A stretch of 64,000 nt of DNA from Gnetum montanum (GCA_015680685.1 MNCI01003413.1:69150-133149); one strand, 5' to 3'; shown: positions 22,955-35,121, counted from the stretch's first letter. Notes: generated by a model from the letters alone, not told the origin. A program made the numbers and translations.

Positions 22955-24960
22955 ATGCCTTCTTCACATAGGACTAATAATGCATTGTATGATGAGAACA
23001 CTTGTAGGAAAAATGATAGGATATATACTAAGAAAAACTAGAGTAAAAAAATCACAAGTAGGGATTTCATATGCTCATTTAGATCCTTACTACACTTAAG
23101 GACTACCTTCAAATAATGCAGAAAATCCTAGAAGAGATGGAGTAAGTCCTAGAATAAGGAGGGCCTCAAGGCCTATGACCTCTTCCAAACCTAGAAGAGA
23201 TACATCAAGGAACAAATGGGGAAGATATAGTAGCCATGGTGATTCTCCCAATTTCCCATCTTCCTCTTCCTCTTCCATGTCCAATTCTAATGAATCTGAA
23301 CATAGGTATAGAAATAGGGATCAAGATGAAGATAGAAGTAGAAATAGATGAGATCATCAATGTGAGCATGAATGAAATCATCATAATCTAACAACTAGAA
23401 ATAGAAATAATCACCATGACATGTTTGATGATGAAGGATCCTTATTGGCTACTAGGAGCATGATGCAAATAATGGAGATAGTTAGAATACCCCACAAGCA
23501 TCAAAGGGAAAGTTGCATCAAGAGACTTAATATGAATAACATCCCTAAATTTGTAGTAGGCTATAACTATGATCCACAACATTACTTACAATCCTTCCAT
23601 GATGCTTTTGCCTTTCAAAACATTGAGAGTGAGTAGTAAAAGCTTAAGCTCTTTCTTGAGCACTAGTTAATAAAACTAAAAGTTGGTATAGATCATTGGA
23701 ACTAGATTCAATACATCAATGGTCCATAATGCTAGATCTCTTCAATGAGAAATATCAAACCTATGCAAGAGTGTCCAATCTGAGGAAATAAGTCTAAGAA
23801 TGGACACGAAAAAAAACATGAATCCTTGGATGTGGCCTTGGATAGATACTATTGACTACTATATAGATGTTCAAGCCATGATTTATCTCAAGAAGAGTAG
23901 CTTTCTTGCATCATATATGGACTTTTTAATCAAATGAGAGAGACCCTTGGGATTTATGCCCAAGGTTGGTTATCCGAATTGAAGGCCCATCAGATGCAAT
24001 AGCTAATCAAGCAAGTGGCAAAAGAAGAAGAAGAGCTATGTAAACTAGCAAATGTAGTTGAATATAATTAGGATCAAACTCTTCAAAAGAAGGAGGTCCA
24101 TATCTATGATGAGGAAAAAGAGGAAGCTCTTAACAAGATGGTTCCACAAAAAAATCTATCAATACAAAAGTCTATTGCTAAGCTTGAAGTAAGGTTAGAT
24201 AAGAAGTGGAAGTTGATAAATGACAAAGTTACAATCTGCATGAAAACCATAGAGGAGAGAGTAATGCAAAAAGAATATAGTGAGTAGAGTTAGAAGAGGA
24301 AAAAGAACAAAGAAATAGGTAGGAACATGCATTGGCAAAAATGGAAAATAGTTGTAGGAGAAGATGCTATAGACTCAACCACAAAAGAGGATGATGGATG
24401 TGACATTTGCCTATATGACCATCCAAAGGGTTATTGCCTAGTCATGTTACATCTACATGAGTATTGGGATTTTTCTTTGAATCCCAAGTTTGTACAAAAG
24501 CAAATGCCTAGAAAATTATCTTCCTTACAAGGTAATTATAGATAGTCCTACAACCAACTGTACTATTCTAGTGAGACTTCTTATTAATGTCAAAATCACT
24601 ATAAACTGCACTGGAAAAACCCATAGTCATGGGGGATGCCATCATCAAGCTAGCACTACCGTTATTGCCAACCAAACCTATATGACTACTATGTTCAACA
24701 ACCTATTTTTCCAAATGGTTCTACTTCCTCTACCTTGAATCACTAATATCACTCTCCCAAATATCATCAACCTGCAACATCTCCTATGGGATCACCACCT
24801 CAAACCTCTTATCCTCCATGACATCCTTAATATTTTCATACTTCCCTCCACCATATTTCACCACCAACAACATAGGAAGGATTGGCACCACAACATTAAT
24901 GGAAGAATGCCACTTGTGCTACGAACATACACATAAATGATAATTCTAGTAGATCTTAAC
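22955..24960 (+). pseudogene. Element E gag, decayed
   Basis: Capsid-type gag. ATG at 22955 in MPSSHRTNNAL matches the start in F (MSYSHKINN). After a frame change comes an Arg/Ser-rich disordered part (SRNKWGRYSSHGDSPNF, then SSSSSSMSNSNESEHRYR, about 23200-23350), then MQIMEIVRIPHKHQR, FVVGYNYDPQHYLQSF and RETLGIYAQGWLSELKAHQ (capsid, 23460-24010). A basic coiled region (24110-24330) and the CCHC-like CDICLYDHPKGYC at 24399-24437 follow, then NPKFVQKQMPRKL and a Gln/Asn/Tyr-rich tail. Stops at 23634, 23700 and elsewhere break the frame. It is the only copy with a complete C-x2-C-x3-H-x4-C motif. It would package element RNA; no enzyme is encoded downstream. Confidence 0.75.
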
Positions 24961-25199
24961 CATAGTCTTGAAAATGTCTTTTCTTTAGGATAGTTTCCAC
25001 ATATGGGCACATAATGTGTAGACCTACTAGATCAACAGAATTAGCACAAGTCCAACCTAGTGCAACACCCTTCCTCACCAAAACAATGTCTTGCAATCCT
25101 ATGCAAGAGCCAACATCCATTACCACTCTAGTGCAAAACATAATAGATGAACTTATCACTATGGAGAGATAGGTAATTCCATGCATTACTACTGACAAA

Positions 25200-25660
25200 G
25201 AAGGGTGCATTTGTGAATCAATGTCAACATTGTCATTACACTAGTCCATCAAAAATGTGAAAAATAACTATGTGCATAAGAGAGAGTAGGGGCCACTAAA
25301 CCAAAAGGCATATTTTGGCCATTAACCAAAAATCTAAAATCATCTAAAACATGCATAAAAAGATCTAAACCACTTATTAATTACCATTCTAAGAAAATGA
25401 CCCCAACTAAGAACTTAGAAATGGAAATACTAAACCACAATCATACATGAACAAAAAGAGGAACTAAGGACTTTGATGATAAAAATTCAATAACCATCAT
25501 GATTATATGGAATGATAATAGAAAAACTAAATCACTAAGGATGATAACTATGAAACCTCATTTCAAGTGTATGATCCAAGGAAACTAGGATGCATTTTTT
25601 AAACACTTGACCATGAGTTTAGTCATGGGGAAGATGCCTTATCTTGATTTAGGAATTAAT
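25200..25660 (+). pseudogene. Element E: remnant of the acidic ORF
   Basis: A degenerate counterpart of the 153-codon frame in G. Alignable points include gccactaaaccaaaaggcat (G has GCCACTAAACCAGAAGACAC) and the terminal box agtttagtcatggggaagatg. The reading frame is lost. It lies between gag and the internal polypurine-like motif, as in F and G. Confidence 0.45.
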
Positions 25661-28602
25661 AATTGTTTTCAATTTTTTGTTGTATAATTTCTTTTAATTT
25701 TTAATTTCTTGATATGTCTTTTTACATTTCTTAGTACATTTTTCTATTCTTTTATACTTTTCAATTTCTTAATTCTTTAACATTTTTCTATTCTTTGATG
25801 ATTTTTCATTCTTTTCATCTTTTTCCATTTCTATTATCATTTTTATCTTTTTCATACTTTGTTTTCATTTTCTTTGTAAATATTTTTTTTATTACTAATA
25901 GAACACACCAAGTCTAAGGCAAGATGTAATCTAATAAAGTGAAGATTTCTCTATATTATCAATCATAAGGGACTAATTATCCATACAATGATACCACATC
26001 ATCCATCCACCCATTCCATTAATAAGAGGTTCCTACCATGGCCATAGTGATATTCGTTTCATAACAAAACTAAGAGTAAACCTGTGATCATCATGCCTAG
26101 ACAAAAGAGTGAAGAAACAAGTGGGAATGAAAAGGGTGTAACATCAAGGGAATTTGTGAATTCGTTTGGATTACTCTTGTGAGTTCTATCATGTTGCTAT
26201 GGGTTGTATTATATTCTTGTAGATATAATGAAAAATGGAAGTAAGAGTTAAATAAGTGCTACCATACGAGGTTGACACAGAATAAAAATAAAAGAGCAAA
26301 AAATAAATTTTTGGGGGTTCCACAAGAAATACATGTTACCCATGCTTGAAGGCAGATGGCTTCTTGGAAATAAAAATAAAAATAAAGTACCAAAAATAAA
26401 AATTCTCCCTTGGATAATACATCAAATGAAGATACTCCTTGCAACAGTGGTAGTCTTATGGTTTTATATCTAAGAGATGAAGAAATGTGATGTCACTAGA
26501 ATGTGGTTTGGACTTGGTTTGAATCTTGAACAAAAGGGCTAATGATTACTTTAACCATCAATAACACACAAAATTTTTTTCTACCTATGGTAAGATACCT
26601 CATGTCCCAAGTTTAATAATCCCTTCTCTAGTCCTTCTCACCTCACTATATGTTTAATCATAAATTGTGGTTTTGCATAATATAGCATTATTTTCTCAAC
26701 CTGGTGATACTCACATGTGTGTTTTCCTAAATAGGTATGTCTTACATTCAACTCCTTAAGTGCCTAAGGACAGTTTTAGACATGGCTATACAAGAGCATT
26801 AAGGATCGAAGCCTACTTTGGGGAGGACCCACTTGTATAACTCTTGTATTTCANAAAGCCTACTTTGGGGAGGACCCACTTGTATAACTCTTGTATTTCA
26901 TACTTGCCAAGTAATTCCACATCATCTTGTACATTTCAAAACATCTAATCAACTTTCCATATCATCTAATAATCTATTCATACATTAGAAATTAATTATC
27001 CATTTCTTATCCATACTATAAATTTTCATTGCTCATGATTCTTTCTTCATGAACCTTGAATGCTAAATTGTTGAAAACTATGCATCACTCATGGCCATGA
27101 CCCTCTACACAAGCTTTACATCTTCTAGACATTCCATTCGACTCATTTTTTTTAACAAAAATTAATGAAAAATTTAAACTTTTTAATGGAAACATAGTAG
27201 TTACAATGTTTGATCTACGATGTCATGCATATAAAAATAGTATATATACACACAAGAGCTAGTGAAATTTTTCATTTCTCTCATTTTTAGCAAAAGAAGC
27301 TTTTGTAGTTTTTTTCCTTTAGCCCTCTTGCACACTTGATTATAAAGGCCATAACTTCACCCTTATAGATTTGATTTCCAAAATTATTCAATCCTTTTGA
27401 TCTTGGAGTGTTCAACTTCATTGTTGGGGGAGGGGGGAGCTGCACGGCGCATGGGAGATGCATTGTGCAATATAAGTGAATGAAAATTTGAACAAAAATT
27501 TGAAATTTTAAGCCACAAATTCCTAACACTCAGAATATATTCTAGAGGGTAAGTACAAGGAGATAATATGAACCTTAAAGTTAATCAATCAAAATAAGGC
27601 TAGAAAGACTTAGATAATACTCCTAATAGACCATATAAACTATTTTAGGCCATAATGAGCAAGGAAAATGATAAAAGGTCATAAGTAACTATAAGATATA
27701 ACAATTAAAGGGTTCTTTTTAAAAATTGTTTTGAACTCTTCAATCATAATAAGATAAGAACTTGATCTAACCAAGGGTATGAGAAAGGTAATGAACTATT
27801 AAAAATTGATAGTAACATCTTAATAATTTCAAATCCTTACTAATTGAAAATGGTCCCAAAGAGGATACAAGAAGAAGGACCTTCACAACATAGGAGCAAA
27901 AGAACAAGACCTTGTGGGAGTGGTTGAGAAGGGGAATAAGCCCCATAAGAAAAACATGTAGAGGAGGTGGCTCAATCATACAACATTCAACAAGAAACTC
28001 CTACTATAGAGCACTTAGCCCAAGGAGAGGTAGAAATTTCACAAGAACCTAAACAAGAACAATGCCTTATACTACCACCAAATTAGCTCCAAGCCATCAA
28101 AAAAGATTGATCATGTCCATAATCATTGTGGAACTAATTTTGGTTCATTTATGAAATTTTCTCTATAAGTAGTGAAGACACAACTCCAAGCATCTCCATT
28201 ATGGCCCACACTAACTAGCAATGGTGAATGGAACATAGGAAAAACCTACTAATTCTAACAGAATAAAGAGGTTGATGCTATAGTGAAACTTGAGGTAGTC
28301 TCTGCACCATACTTGGTAGAGAGGACATATGGAAAAAGAAGACAGGGATAGAAGAGGAGAAAGTTTCCAAAAGCCTACTGACAAAGGGAACAAGCCAATG
28401 GAAGAGCCAACACCACCCAGAATATGAACTACGTCAAGCCATCTTAAATTTTTTTTCTTTTGTAATGTAATTGTGTCATTTTGGTACACACCATTACAAT
28501 AGTTAGAGTTAGTCAGTAGTTAGCATTAGTTAATAATCCCATCATTCATAATTTTTTGTAAAGAAAGCTCAGTCCTATCCTATTAACTTGAGGATGAATT
28601 TT
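25661..28602 (+). other. Element E 3' noncoding region
   Basis: AT-rich and without supported ORFs. Segments match the F and G 3' regions in opposite orientation, for example aagtgggaatgaaaagggtg near 26120, which is the reverse of cattcccacttggtcatt in F. A T-rich low-complexity block lies at 25660-25890. The single-N duplication at 26809-26900 lies inside. Confidence 0.5.
26809..26900. repeat. Exact 45-bp duplication around a single N
   Basis: 26809-26853 and 26856-26900 are identical (aagcctactttggggagg...tgtatttca), separated by n and one a. This is typical of two contig ends that overlap but were joined with a placeholder, so the second copy is probably an assembly artefact. Confidence 0.85.
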
Positions 28603-28620
28603 TACTTAGTCATGGGGGTA
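28603..28620 (+). promoter_or_regulatory. Polypurine tract of element E
   Basis: acttagtcatgggggta directly precedes TGATGAAG of the 3' LTR, matching the tracts of A, C, F and G. Confidence 0.8.
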
Positions 28621-29305
28621 TGATGAAGCATCAGTTGACCACGTCAATGTATCCAAGTTAAGGAAAATGCCTTGAAGCAACCATGTCGAGGTAGATGCCT
28701 TAACACATCTATTTGTAAAAAAGTCAATGTTTTGTCCAGCAATGATATTATAGCTATGATATCATATCTATGATATTGTAGATGCGATATTGTATCACAT
28801 GATACATTAATGTGTGAACGATATCATGGGATGCGTTCCTATCTATAAATATAGCATTTGGGTGCACAATCTGAAGAACTTTTCATTCCATCCTTGGGTA
28901 GATTCTTATAGTTTGCTTTTGTAGTTTTAGTAATAAAGTGAATGCTCATAGTGTGGTGTTGAGTAGTTGTACAGAATCTTTATTTGAGTGAAGTGTACTT
29001 GGGTGTAGTTCATGTCCAAAATAAAAATTGAGATTGTTTTTCATCATTGTAACATCCACTTAGTTTTACTATTTTACTTAGCATAGTTTTTACTATTTTC
29101 TTAGTTTAATCATTTACATTTCCAAGTATGTTACTTATTTATTAGTAAAGCAAAATGAGTACAACTAGTTTCAAGTGTTTAAGTGTAATCGTTTGGTAAT
29201 CCCAATAGTGTTATAGCTTGGTTCACCTAGTAGCATAACGCTTGGTAACATAGTAATGGTTACATTAGCCTAAGATGTGTAACGGTTACATGAGCCTAAG
29301 ATGTA
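28621..29305 (+). repeat. Element E 3' LTR, truncated
   Basis: Matches 21864 to about 22500, beginning tgatgaagcatcagttgacc. Homology ends around gcctaagatgtatac, and sequence of host F resumes at about 29306. A short internal duplication of ggttacat.agcctaagatg (about 29255-29305) lies at the broken end. Confidence 0.8.
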
Positions 29306-29405
29306 TACATATTAACAATTAGAAAATGGTGGAAGAAATGAAAAAATGATAAAAAATTGTGAAACAAAAAGGTAAAAAACACTTATTATTTTTTGAACTA
29401 GGATG

Positions 29406-29430
29406 GAGCATCTCCCCCATGACTAAACTT
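29406..29430 (-). promoter_or_regulatory. Internal polypurine-like motif of element F
   Basis: On the minus strand this reads gtttagtcatgggggagatg, close to the terminal tract but about 2.2 kb of element sequence upstream of the 3' LTR, right after the acidic ORF. It is present in the same relative place in A, C, D, E and G. Confidence 0.65.
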
Positions 29431-30030
29431 ATGGTCGTACATTTAGGAGATGGACCACAAAATCCCCTTGTTGTACACCACTATTTTCTTGTCTATCATA
29501 ATTACTAATTTAATTAATTACATGGGAGGATATCTAACATTGGTGATAGTCTCATTTGGATCATTTGGAGATGTATCTTCATTTGGAGTTGAAGTTATTT
29601 TCATTTTGGAGGGTCCAGATGTGTTTGCTTCTTTTTCTTAATTTTCTATTTTAATTCAGAGGTCTCTATGTTTAATATCCTTTTCCAGTGTATAATCAAA
29701 GTGTAAGATATCCATGTCTAAGTCCTCTCTTTGGTTTGTTTCCTTAAGTCTAGAATTAATAAGTGGATCAATTGTTTCTATGCATCCTTGAAATAGTTTT
29801 ATATTCTCATTTTTAAGCCACTAGATGTTTTCTAGTTTAGTGGCTACTACATAAACTAGTTTTTGCTCACACAATTGTTTCTAAACTTTATGATGGGTTG
29901 TGTTAATATTTTAAACTTCTAGCTCACAACCACACCAATTATTATTCGTGATGCATGAAGGTTTCTATCTTTCCATAGTGATAGGTTTATCTTTTATGTC
30001 TTGTGTTGGGGTGGAGATGGTTGTTGGCTT
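29431..30030 (-). pseudogene. Element F: acidic ORF between gag and 3' region, broken
   Basis: Homologue of the intact-looking frame in G. It reads MERQK-like start, CGCELEV, LCEQKLVYVVATKLEN, WLKNENIKLFQGCIETI, DMDILHFDYTLEKDIKH and NDPNETITNV, with a few stops. Composition is rich in Glu, Asp, Asn and Lys. It occupies the position of protease-RT-integrase in A, C and D. No known domain is recognised. Agreement of F and G at the protein level over about 150 residues supports past coding function. Confidence 0.6.
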
Positions 30031-32125
30031 TTGCATATGATCAGGAGACATTGTCTAAGAGAGGAAGGGTGTTACACTAGATTAGCCTTGTGCTAGTTTT
30101 AATGTGCCACTAGGTCTATGTGTTTTATGCTTATGTGAGGAAGCTTCCCTAAAGAAAGGATGTTTTTAAGGTTATGGTTGAAATTTATTAGCATTTTGAT
30201 TTTTGTGTATGTTCACAGCACAAGTGGCATTCTTCCATTGATGTTGTGATGCCAAACCTTCTTGTGTTTTTGATGGTGATATATGGTGAAGGAAAGTATG
30301 ATAATATTGAGGATGTCATGGAGGATGAGAGGCATGAGGTGGTGATCCCATAGAAGATGTTATAGATTGATGATATTTGAGAAAGTGATAGTAGTCATTG
30401 GAGGTAGATGAAGTAGAACTAGTCAAGGAAGTAGAACTAGTCAACTATGGGTTTTTCAATTGTAGTTGATAGTAGTTTTGAGGATGATAAGAAGACCCAC
30501 TAGGATAGTATATTTGGTTGCAAGACTGTCTATAATTACCTTGTGAATAAATTAACTCCCTAGGCATTTGCTTCTGTATGAACTTGGGATTCAATGAAAA
30601 AGCATAATACTCATGTAGATGTAACATGATTGGGAAATAGCCCTTTGGATGGTCATATAGGTAGATGTCACATTCATCAACATCTTCTATGGTTGAGTCT
30701 ATAGCCTCTTCTCTTATAGCTATTTTTCCTTTTTTTGCCAATAAGTATTCCTAGTAGTTTCTTGGTTCTTTTTCCTCTTCTTGTTTTGATCACTTGATTC
30801 TTGTCATGTTACTCTCTCCTCTATGGTTTTCACATAAGTTGTAACTTTTTCATTCATGAACTCCTACATCTTATCTAGCCTTGCTTCAATCTCATCGATA
30901 GACTTTTGTATTGGCAATGCCTATTGTGAGATCACCTCATCGAGAGCTACCTCTTTTTCCTCATCATAGATATGGACCCTCTTCTTTTAAAGAGTCAAAT
31001 CCTAGTTATATTTCTTTACATTCTCTCATTTACATAACTATCCTTCTTCTTTTACCACCTACTAAATTAGCCTTTGTATCTAATGGGATTTTAGTTTTTA
31101 TAACTAATCTTGGGCATAAATCCCAAGGGTCTCCCTTGTTTCATTATGTAGTCCATCTATGATGTGGAAAATTTTCTCTTTCTTAGAGAAATCATGGTTG
31201 GGACATCTATGTAGTAGAGAATAGTACCTATCCACGGCCACATCCAAGGATCCATGATTTTCTTACTTCCATACCTGGATTTATTTTCTTAGGTTGGACA
31301 CTCTTGCATAGGTTTTGTATTTTTTATTAAAAAGTTCTAGCATTGTGGATCATTGATGGATTAAATCTAGTTCTAATGATCTATACCAACTGTCAACTTC
31401 ATCTACTAGTATCCTAAGAAAGAGCTTAACCTTTTGCCACTTATGTTCAATGTTTTGCAAGGCACAGGCATCATGGAAGACTTATAAGTAATGTTGCGAA
31501 TTAGAATTATTGCCTCCCCTAAACTTAGGAATGTTGTCTATATCAAGCCATTTTATGTAGTTGTTCCTTTGATGCCGTCAAGTTATTTGAACTACCTTCC
31601 AAATCTATGTCATGCTCCTAGTAGCCAACAAGGATTCATCATCATTAAACATGTCATGGTGATGATTTCTATTTCTATTTTTTTGATTATGATGATCTCA
31701 TCTATGCTTACTTTGATGATCTCATCTCTATTTCTATCTTCATCTTGATCTCATAGCAGAGCTCTATCTCTAGACCTACATTCATCTTCATTGGAACTAG
31801 ATGTGGAAGAGGAAGAAGAATATGGTAAACTGGAAGAATTATCATGGCTCCTATATTATCCCCCATGATCCCTTGATCTATCTTTTCTAGGTTTAGAGGA
31901 GGTCCTAGGCCTTGAGGTCCTCCTTGTTCTAGGACCTTCTCCATCTCTCCTAGGATTATCTGTACTAGTTGAACATAGTCCTTGCATGTAGTAAGGGTCT
32001 AAATGAACATATCAAACCCCTACTTGAGGTTGTTCACTCTAATTTTCTTTATTATAGATCCTATCATTTCTCATGCAAGATTTTTCATCATACGATGTGT
32101 TATTGATCTTATGTGAATAAGACAT
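30031..32125 (-). pseudogene. Element F gag, decayed
   Basis: Minus-strand gag with start MSYSHKINN (ATG at 32125). An Arg/Ser-rich part (NPRRDGEGPRTRRTSRP, SSSSSTSSSNEDE), capsid remnants and a coiled basic region (30740-30960) follow. The clean stretch at 30445-30741 has CDIYLYDHPKGYFPIM, LNPKFIQKQMPREL and a Tyr/Gln-rich tail. The CCHC-like motif has lost its second and last Cys (C-x2-Y, F at the end). Frameshifts occur near 31500-31700. It is the same protein family as the E, G, A, C and D gags. Confidence 0.7.
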
Positions 32126-32236
32126 GGTTTTGTTTGATAATGTGTATGACAAAAAATATTAATATTTTCTAAAAGATAAATCATTAATACTTTTACAATG
32201 ATCTTTTATAATATAACTAATCTAGATAACTAGCAC

Positions 32237-32257
32237 CATCCCTATCAATGGTGTCAA
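32237..32257 (-). promoter_or_regulatory. Primer-binding site of element F
   Basis: Minus strand ttgacaccattgatagggat directly follows the 5' LTR. It is the Athila-type site with several transitions. Confidence 0.65.
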
Positions 32258-33073
32258 TGATGAGCAATGGATACTCCATACATCCAACCATATGAATCAT
32301 AGGTGTTCATGCACAATCCAATCAAATTCCATGGATGGGACTACCATGGCATCTAGATTGTTAAGCATTGATTGTAGAATGTTTTCATCCCACTTGGGAA
32401 TAGTGGTAGCTTTTTCATGTATTGGTTAGTCAAAAGTGAGGCTTATGATTCTTGATGTTGTTTTGGCCTTATGCTACTCATAATTATAATAGATAAATAA
32501 ACTATTTAATCTAATTAATAATGGCAAGTAAAGTCTAAGCTAGCCCTACAGGTAATGAGTATCTATTCCCAACTTGTCATACACATCTTGAACCCATGTA
32601 TCCACTACTAGGATTACCAAGTGCTATGCTACTAGGTGAATTAAGCAATAACACTATTGGGATTACTAAGTGAATATGTGTTTATGCTTGAAATTAGTCA
32701 TGCTCATTTTGCCAATTCATTAATGTACATGGGATATAACTTGCATGGAAAGTAAATCTAATATAATTCAAGGTGTTGCAATGAATAAGAATCAATATCA
32801 ATCTTATTGCTATTCATGGAATGTATCCAGGTACATTGCCACTCAAATAAGACATCATAAAACTAACTCAAATCCACACTGTGGGCACTTACTAAATATT
32901 CTCTAAGACTATGGACCAAAATTGCAAGATTCTAGCTACAAAATGATCAAGATATTTCAAATACGCTATGGGAACACATTTATTTATAGGCAAAAATGCA
33001 TCTCATAATACTGGATATCTGATAATGCAACTTGCGCACCAATATTGGGGCCTATGCAAAATGTGATTCATTA
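32258..33073 (-). repeat. Element F 5' LTR
   Basis: An 816-bp partner of 19121-19959, bounded by tgatgagcaatgg and gtgattcatta (terminal CA mutated to TA), followed by CATGG. Confidence 0.85.
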
Positions 33074-33078
33074 CATGG
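33074..33078. repeat. Target-site duplication of element F, right copy (CATGG)
   Basis: Identical to 19116-19120. Beyond it, gtagtatgtctttctagttcc matches the uninterrupted site in G (gtaacatgtctttctagcccc). Confidence 0.85.
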
Positions 33079-33808
33079 GTAGTATGTCTTTCTAGTTCCA
33101 TAACCAGTGCTTGTAGCTCCTTATCAAGTCTAAGGGATGTGCTTTGAATTCCCATCATGTTTTTATTGAGTTTTATATTTTTATGTTTTTGGATTAGAAC
33201 CACACCATGCAAAGACTTTAACTTCCTATTATTGGTCAGTAGTAATATGAAGAGAAATCCATGAAAACACTCATGAACCCAAGAAGGTAGACACATATAG
33301 AGAGCATTGAATCCCCTCAAAGTCATACCCTTGTCTATTGATTTAATCTTTTCCAAGTTTGGAAACTACCAAGGTCACAAGAATGTTAAACATTTTATTA
33401 AAGGAAGGACCTCATATTTCCAAAACAAGGAACTCTATAGAGTTTGTGGATTGGTGGATGATGTGGACCCACTATATGTTTCATGAAAAAAACCATATCT
33501 TAGTTATCAATACCAAAATTCAAAGAATCTAGACATTAGCAATCAAATAACATTATAGTACAAACCACCATCGGCAAATAGTTGCAATTGCACTTATTCC
33601 TAGAGACAATAAAGGAAAAAAATATATACATAAGTAAAACATAAAAGAAAATAATAAGAAAAAAACAAACCAAAATAAAGTAAAATATTAAAAAAACTGT
33701 AAAATATGCAAGAAAGATAAAACATACTAAGATAATATAAAACAAAAAATGATGAAAATAAGAAAAAATGAAAAACTAAGAAGCCACTTTTATGATTTAA
33801 CATGGATG
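33079..33808 (-). mobile_element. Element D, 3' noncoding piece (middle fragment)
   Basis: Continuation of D after insertion F. It matches C 36280-37130, for example cagtgcttgtagc, aggaccacaccatgcaaag and ggtggatgatgtgga. An A-rich low-complexity part covers 33600-33780. No ORF is supported; open frames here are by-products of A/T-rich composition. Confidence 0.6.
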
Positions 33809-33830
33809 GCCATCTTCCCCATGACTAAGT
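33809..33830 (-). promoter_or_regulatory. Internal polypurine-like motif of element D
   Basis: Minus strand acttagtcatggggaagatg, just downstream of the end of pol. Confidence 0.65.
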
Positions 33831-34253
33831 TGAAAGGAGGAGATCTAAAATATTAAGTGTTCCTATCTATCTAAGGATGTGTTGTGGTCACTGGCTCCCT
33901 TAACTTCATGGAAAGGTTTAATTTTTTGCATGTTGATCAATAGTTTCTTATTTGGGCTTTCAAGTTTGTATATCAACATGACCCTAGAAGGAAGGGTTTC
34001 ATAGATGATATAAGGCCCTTCCTACAATGTTTAGAACTTAGTTCTTTGTGGCACATGTGTGGGTTTCCTAGTAAAGGAACTTGTCTCTTGGTTGCCATTT
34101 TACCTTATGTTGAGGTCGTGACATTGCTTGTTGAATGCATTCTACACTTCATTCAAGGATAGGGTGACCAATTAATTCTCATCTAGCACATTGAGGTTGA
34201 TCAATCTTTCTCTTTGTGCTAGACTAAGGTCAAGTTCAAGGTCATAAGATTTT
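33831..34253 (-). pseudogene. Element D integrase C-terminal part, split by C
   Basis: Minus-strand remnant of the integrase C-terminal region and its tail, aligned with A 44170-44540 and C 37150-37371. The corresponding N-terminal and core parts of this integrase lie at 52837 onward, beyond insertion C. The coding frame is destroyed. The site around 34060 (ggcacatgtgtggg) is the empty-site paralogue of the A insertion point. Confidence 0.65.
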
Positions 34254-35105
34254 TTATAAGTAGTGAGGTACCCCTATGTCCAACCATACAAATCACAGGC
34301 GTTCACGTGCGATCTGGTTGAATTCTATAGACTTTAATTACCAAGTAAACTAGAGCTAAATAGAGATTACATGTTGTTCATTCATTGTCTTCTCAGTTCC
34401 ACTTGTGAAGTGTAATTGTATGGTTAAGTGCGATTGAGGTGTAAGATTTTTATTATTTTGTGTTTTATCAATTTGCTCACCTAGAAAAAGAATAAAAGTG
34501 AGAGTAATTAACTGCTAAACAAACTATGATATAATCTAGCCTAACACAAGTAATTTTTTCCACTTCTTAGACACATCCTAAACTTTGTGTAAACACTATT
34601 GGGTTGTCAAACGCTAACCATTTTTGAGCTACTAAGTGCCACATGTATGTTCGAAGGGGTCGTGCTTGTGTGTTTTAATGAGTTGCTCAATTAATCAAAA
34701 TTAATTGTTGCATGAATAAAATTAATGTACATTGCATGAAATTACAATATATAAATGCATAAGAAAGTCTCAAGTGTTGCAAGGATGAATCAAAGAGCTC
34801 ATATTTATTGCGAACACAATGGTTTGTTCAAGTACATCAATGCTTGAATAAAGATTTGATTACACTTAGACCTCCTACTATGGGCACTTGGAAAATATTC
34901 TAACTCTCAAATGAACAAACTACAAGAGTTTCACTACTTGACTACTAAAAAACTACTTTCAATCGTGCACCTAGGGGCTATATTGATAGACTTGGGAATA
35001 ACCCTACGAGATCGAATGCACGATAGCACATCTTGGGCCATGATATTGTGTACTCAATATCGCGGCTGCTCCAATATCAGAGCATATGAAAAACATGATT
35101 CATCA
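34254..35105 (-). repeat. Element C 3' LTR
   Basis: An 852-bp LTR matching 51982-52836. The outer start is ttataagtag where the partner has tgatgagtag, so the terminal TG is mutated. It shares gcgatctggttgaattc and aaatgaacaaactacaagag with the partner. Several aatatcg/gatatt words flank the TATA region at 34975-35085. Confidence 0.85.
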
Positions 35106-35121
35106 TACCCCCATGACTGAA
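35106..35121 (-). promoter_or_regulatory. Polypurine tract of element C
   Basis: tacccccatgactgaa, minus strand ttcagtcatgggggta, directly abuts the 3' LTR. Confidence 0.75.

Larger units (their letters stand above)
21864..29305 (+). mobile_element. Element E: gag-only Athila-like retrotransposon nested in F
   Basis: Plus-strand relative of F and G inserted in the 3' noncoding region of F. Parts are: 5' LTR 21864-22819, primer-binding site 22824-22840, gag from 22955, remnant acidic ORF about 25200-25660, 3' noncoding region, polypurine tract 28603-28620, and a 3' LTR from 28621 that stops near 29305. The last roughly 270-300 bp of the 3' LTR and about 120 bp of F are missing at the right junction, judged against the 5' LTR and against G, so one deletion removed the junction and any target-site duplication. 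Confidence 0.75.
19121..33073 (-). mobile_element. Element F: gag-only Athila-like retrotransposon, interrupted by E
   Basis: Minus-strand element with 3' LTR at 19121-19959, polypurine tract at 19960-19968, 3' noncoding region to 21863, nested plus-strand element E (21864 to about 29305), then its own acidic ORF and gag (29410-32125), primer-binding site and 5' LTR (32258-33073). Target-site duplication CATGG flanks it. No protease, reverse transcriptase, RNase H or integrase motif is present between gag and the 3' region. Relatives E and G have the same plan, so absence of pol is a family feature. It is inserted in the 3' noncoding region of D. Confidence 0.8.

Noticed and set aside
28211-28489. 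92-codon minus-strand frame
   Set aside because: Antisense within the 3' noncoding region of E; not kept in F or G.
33003-33356. 117-codon minus-strand frame
   Set aside because: It crosses the right LTR of F, the target-site duplication and D noncoding sequence, so it is a chance frame over a junction.
33536-33803. Hydrophobic minus-strand frames resembling membrane proteins
   Set aside because: They are translations of an A-rich tract (poly-Phe/Leu/Ile on the other strand) in a noncoding region.
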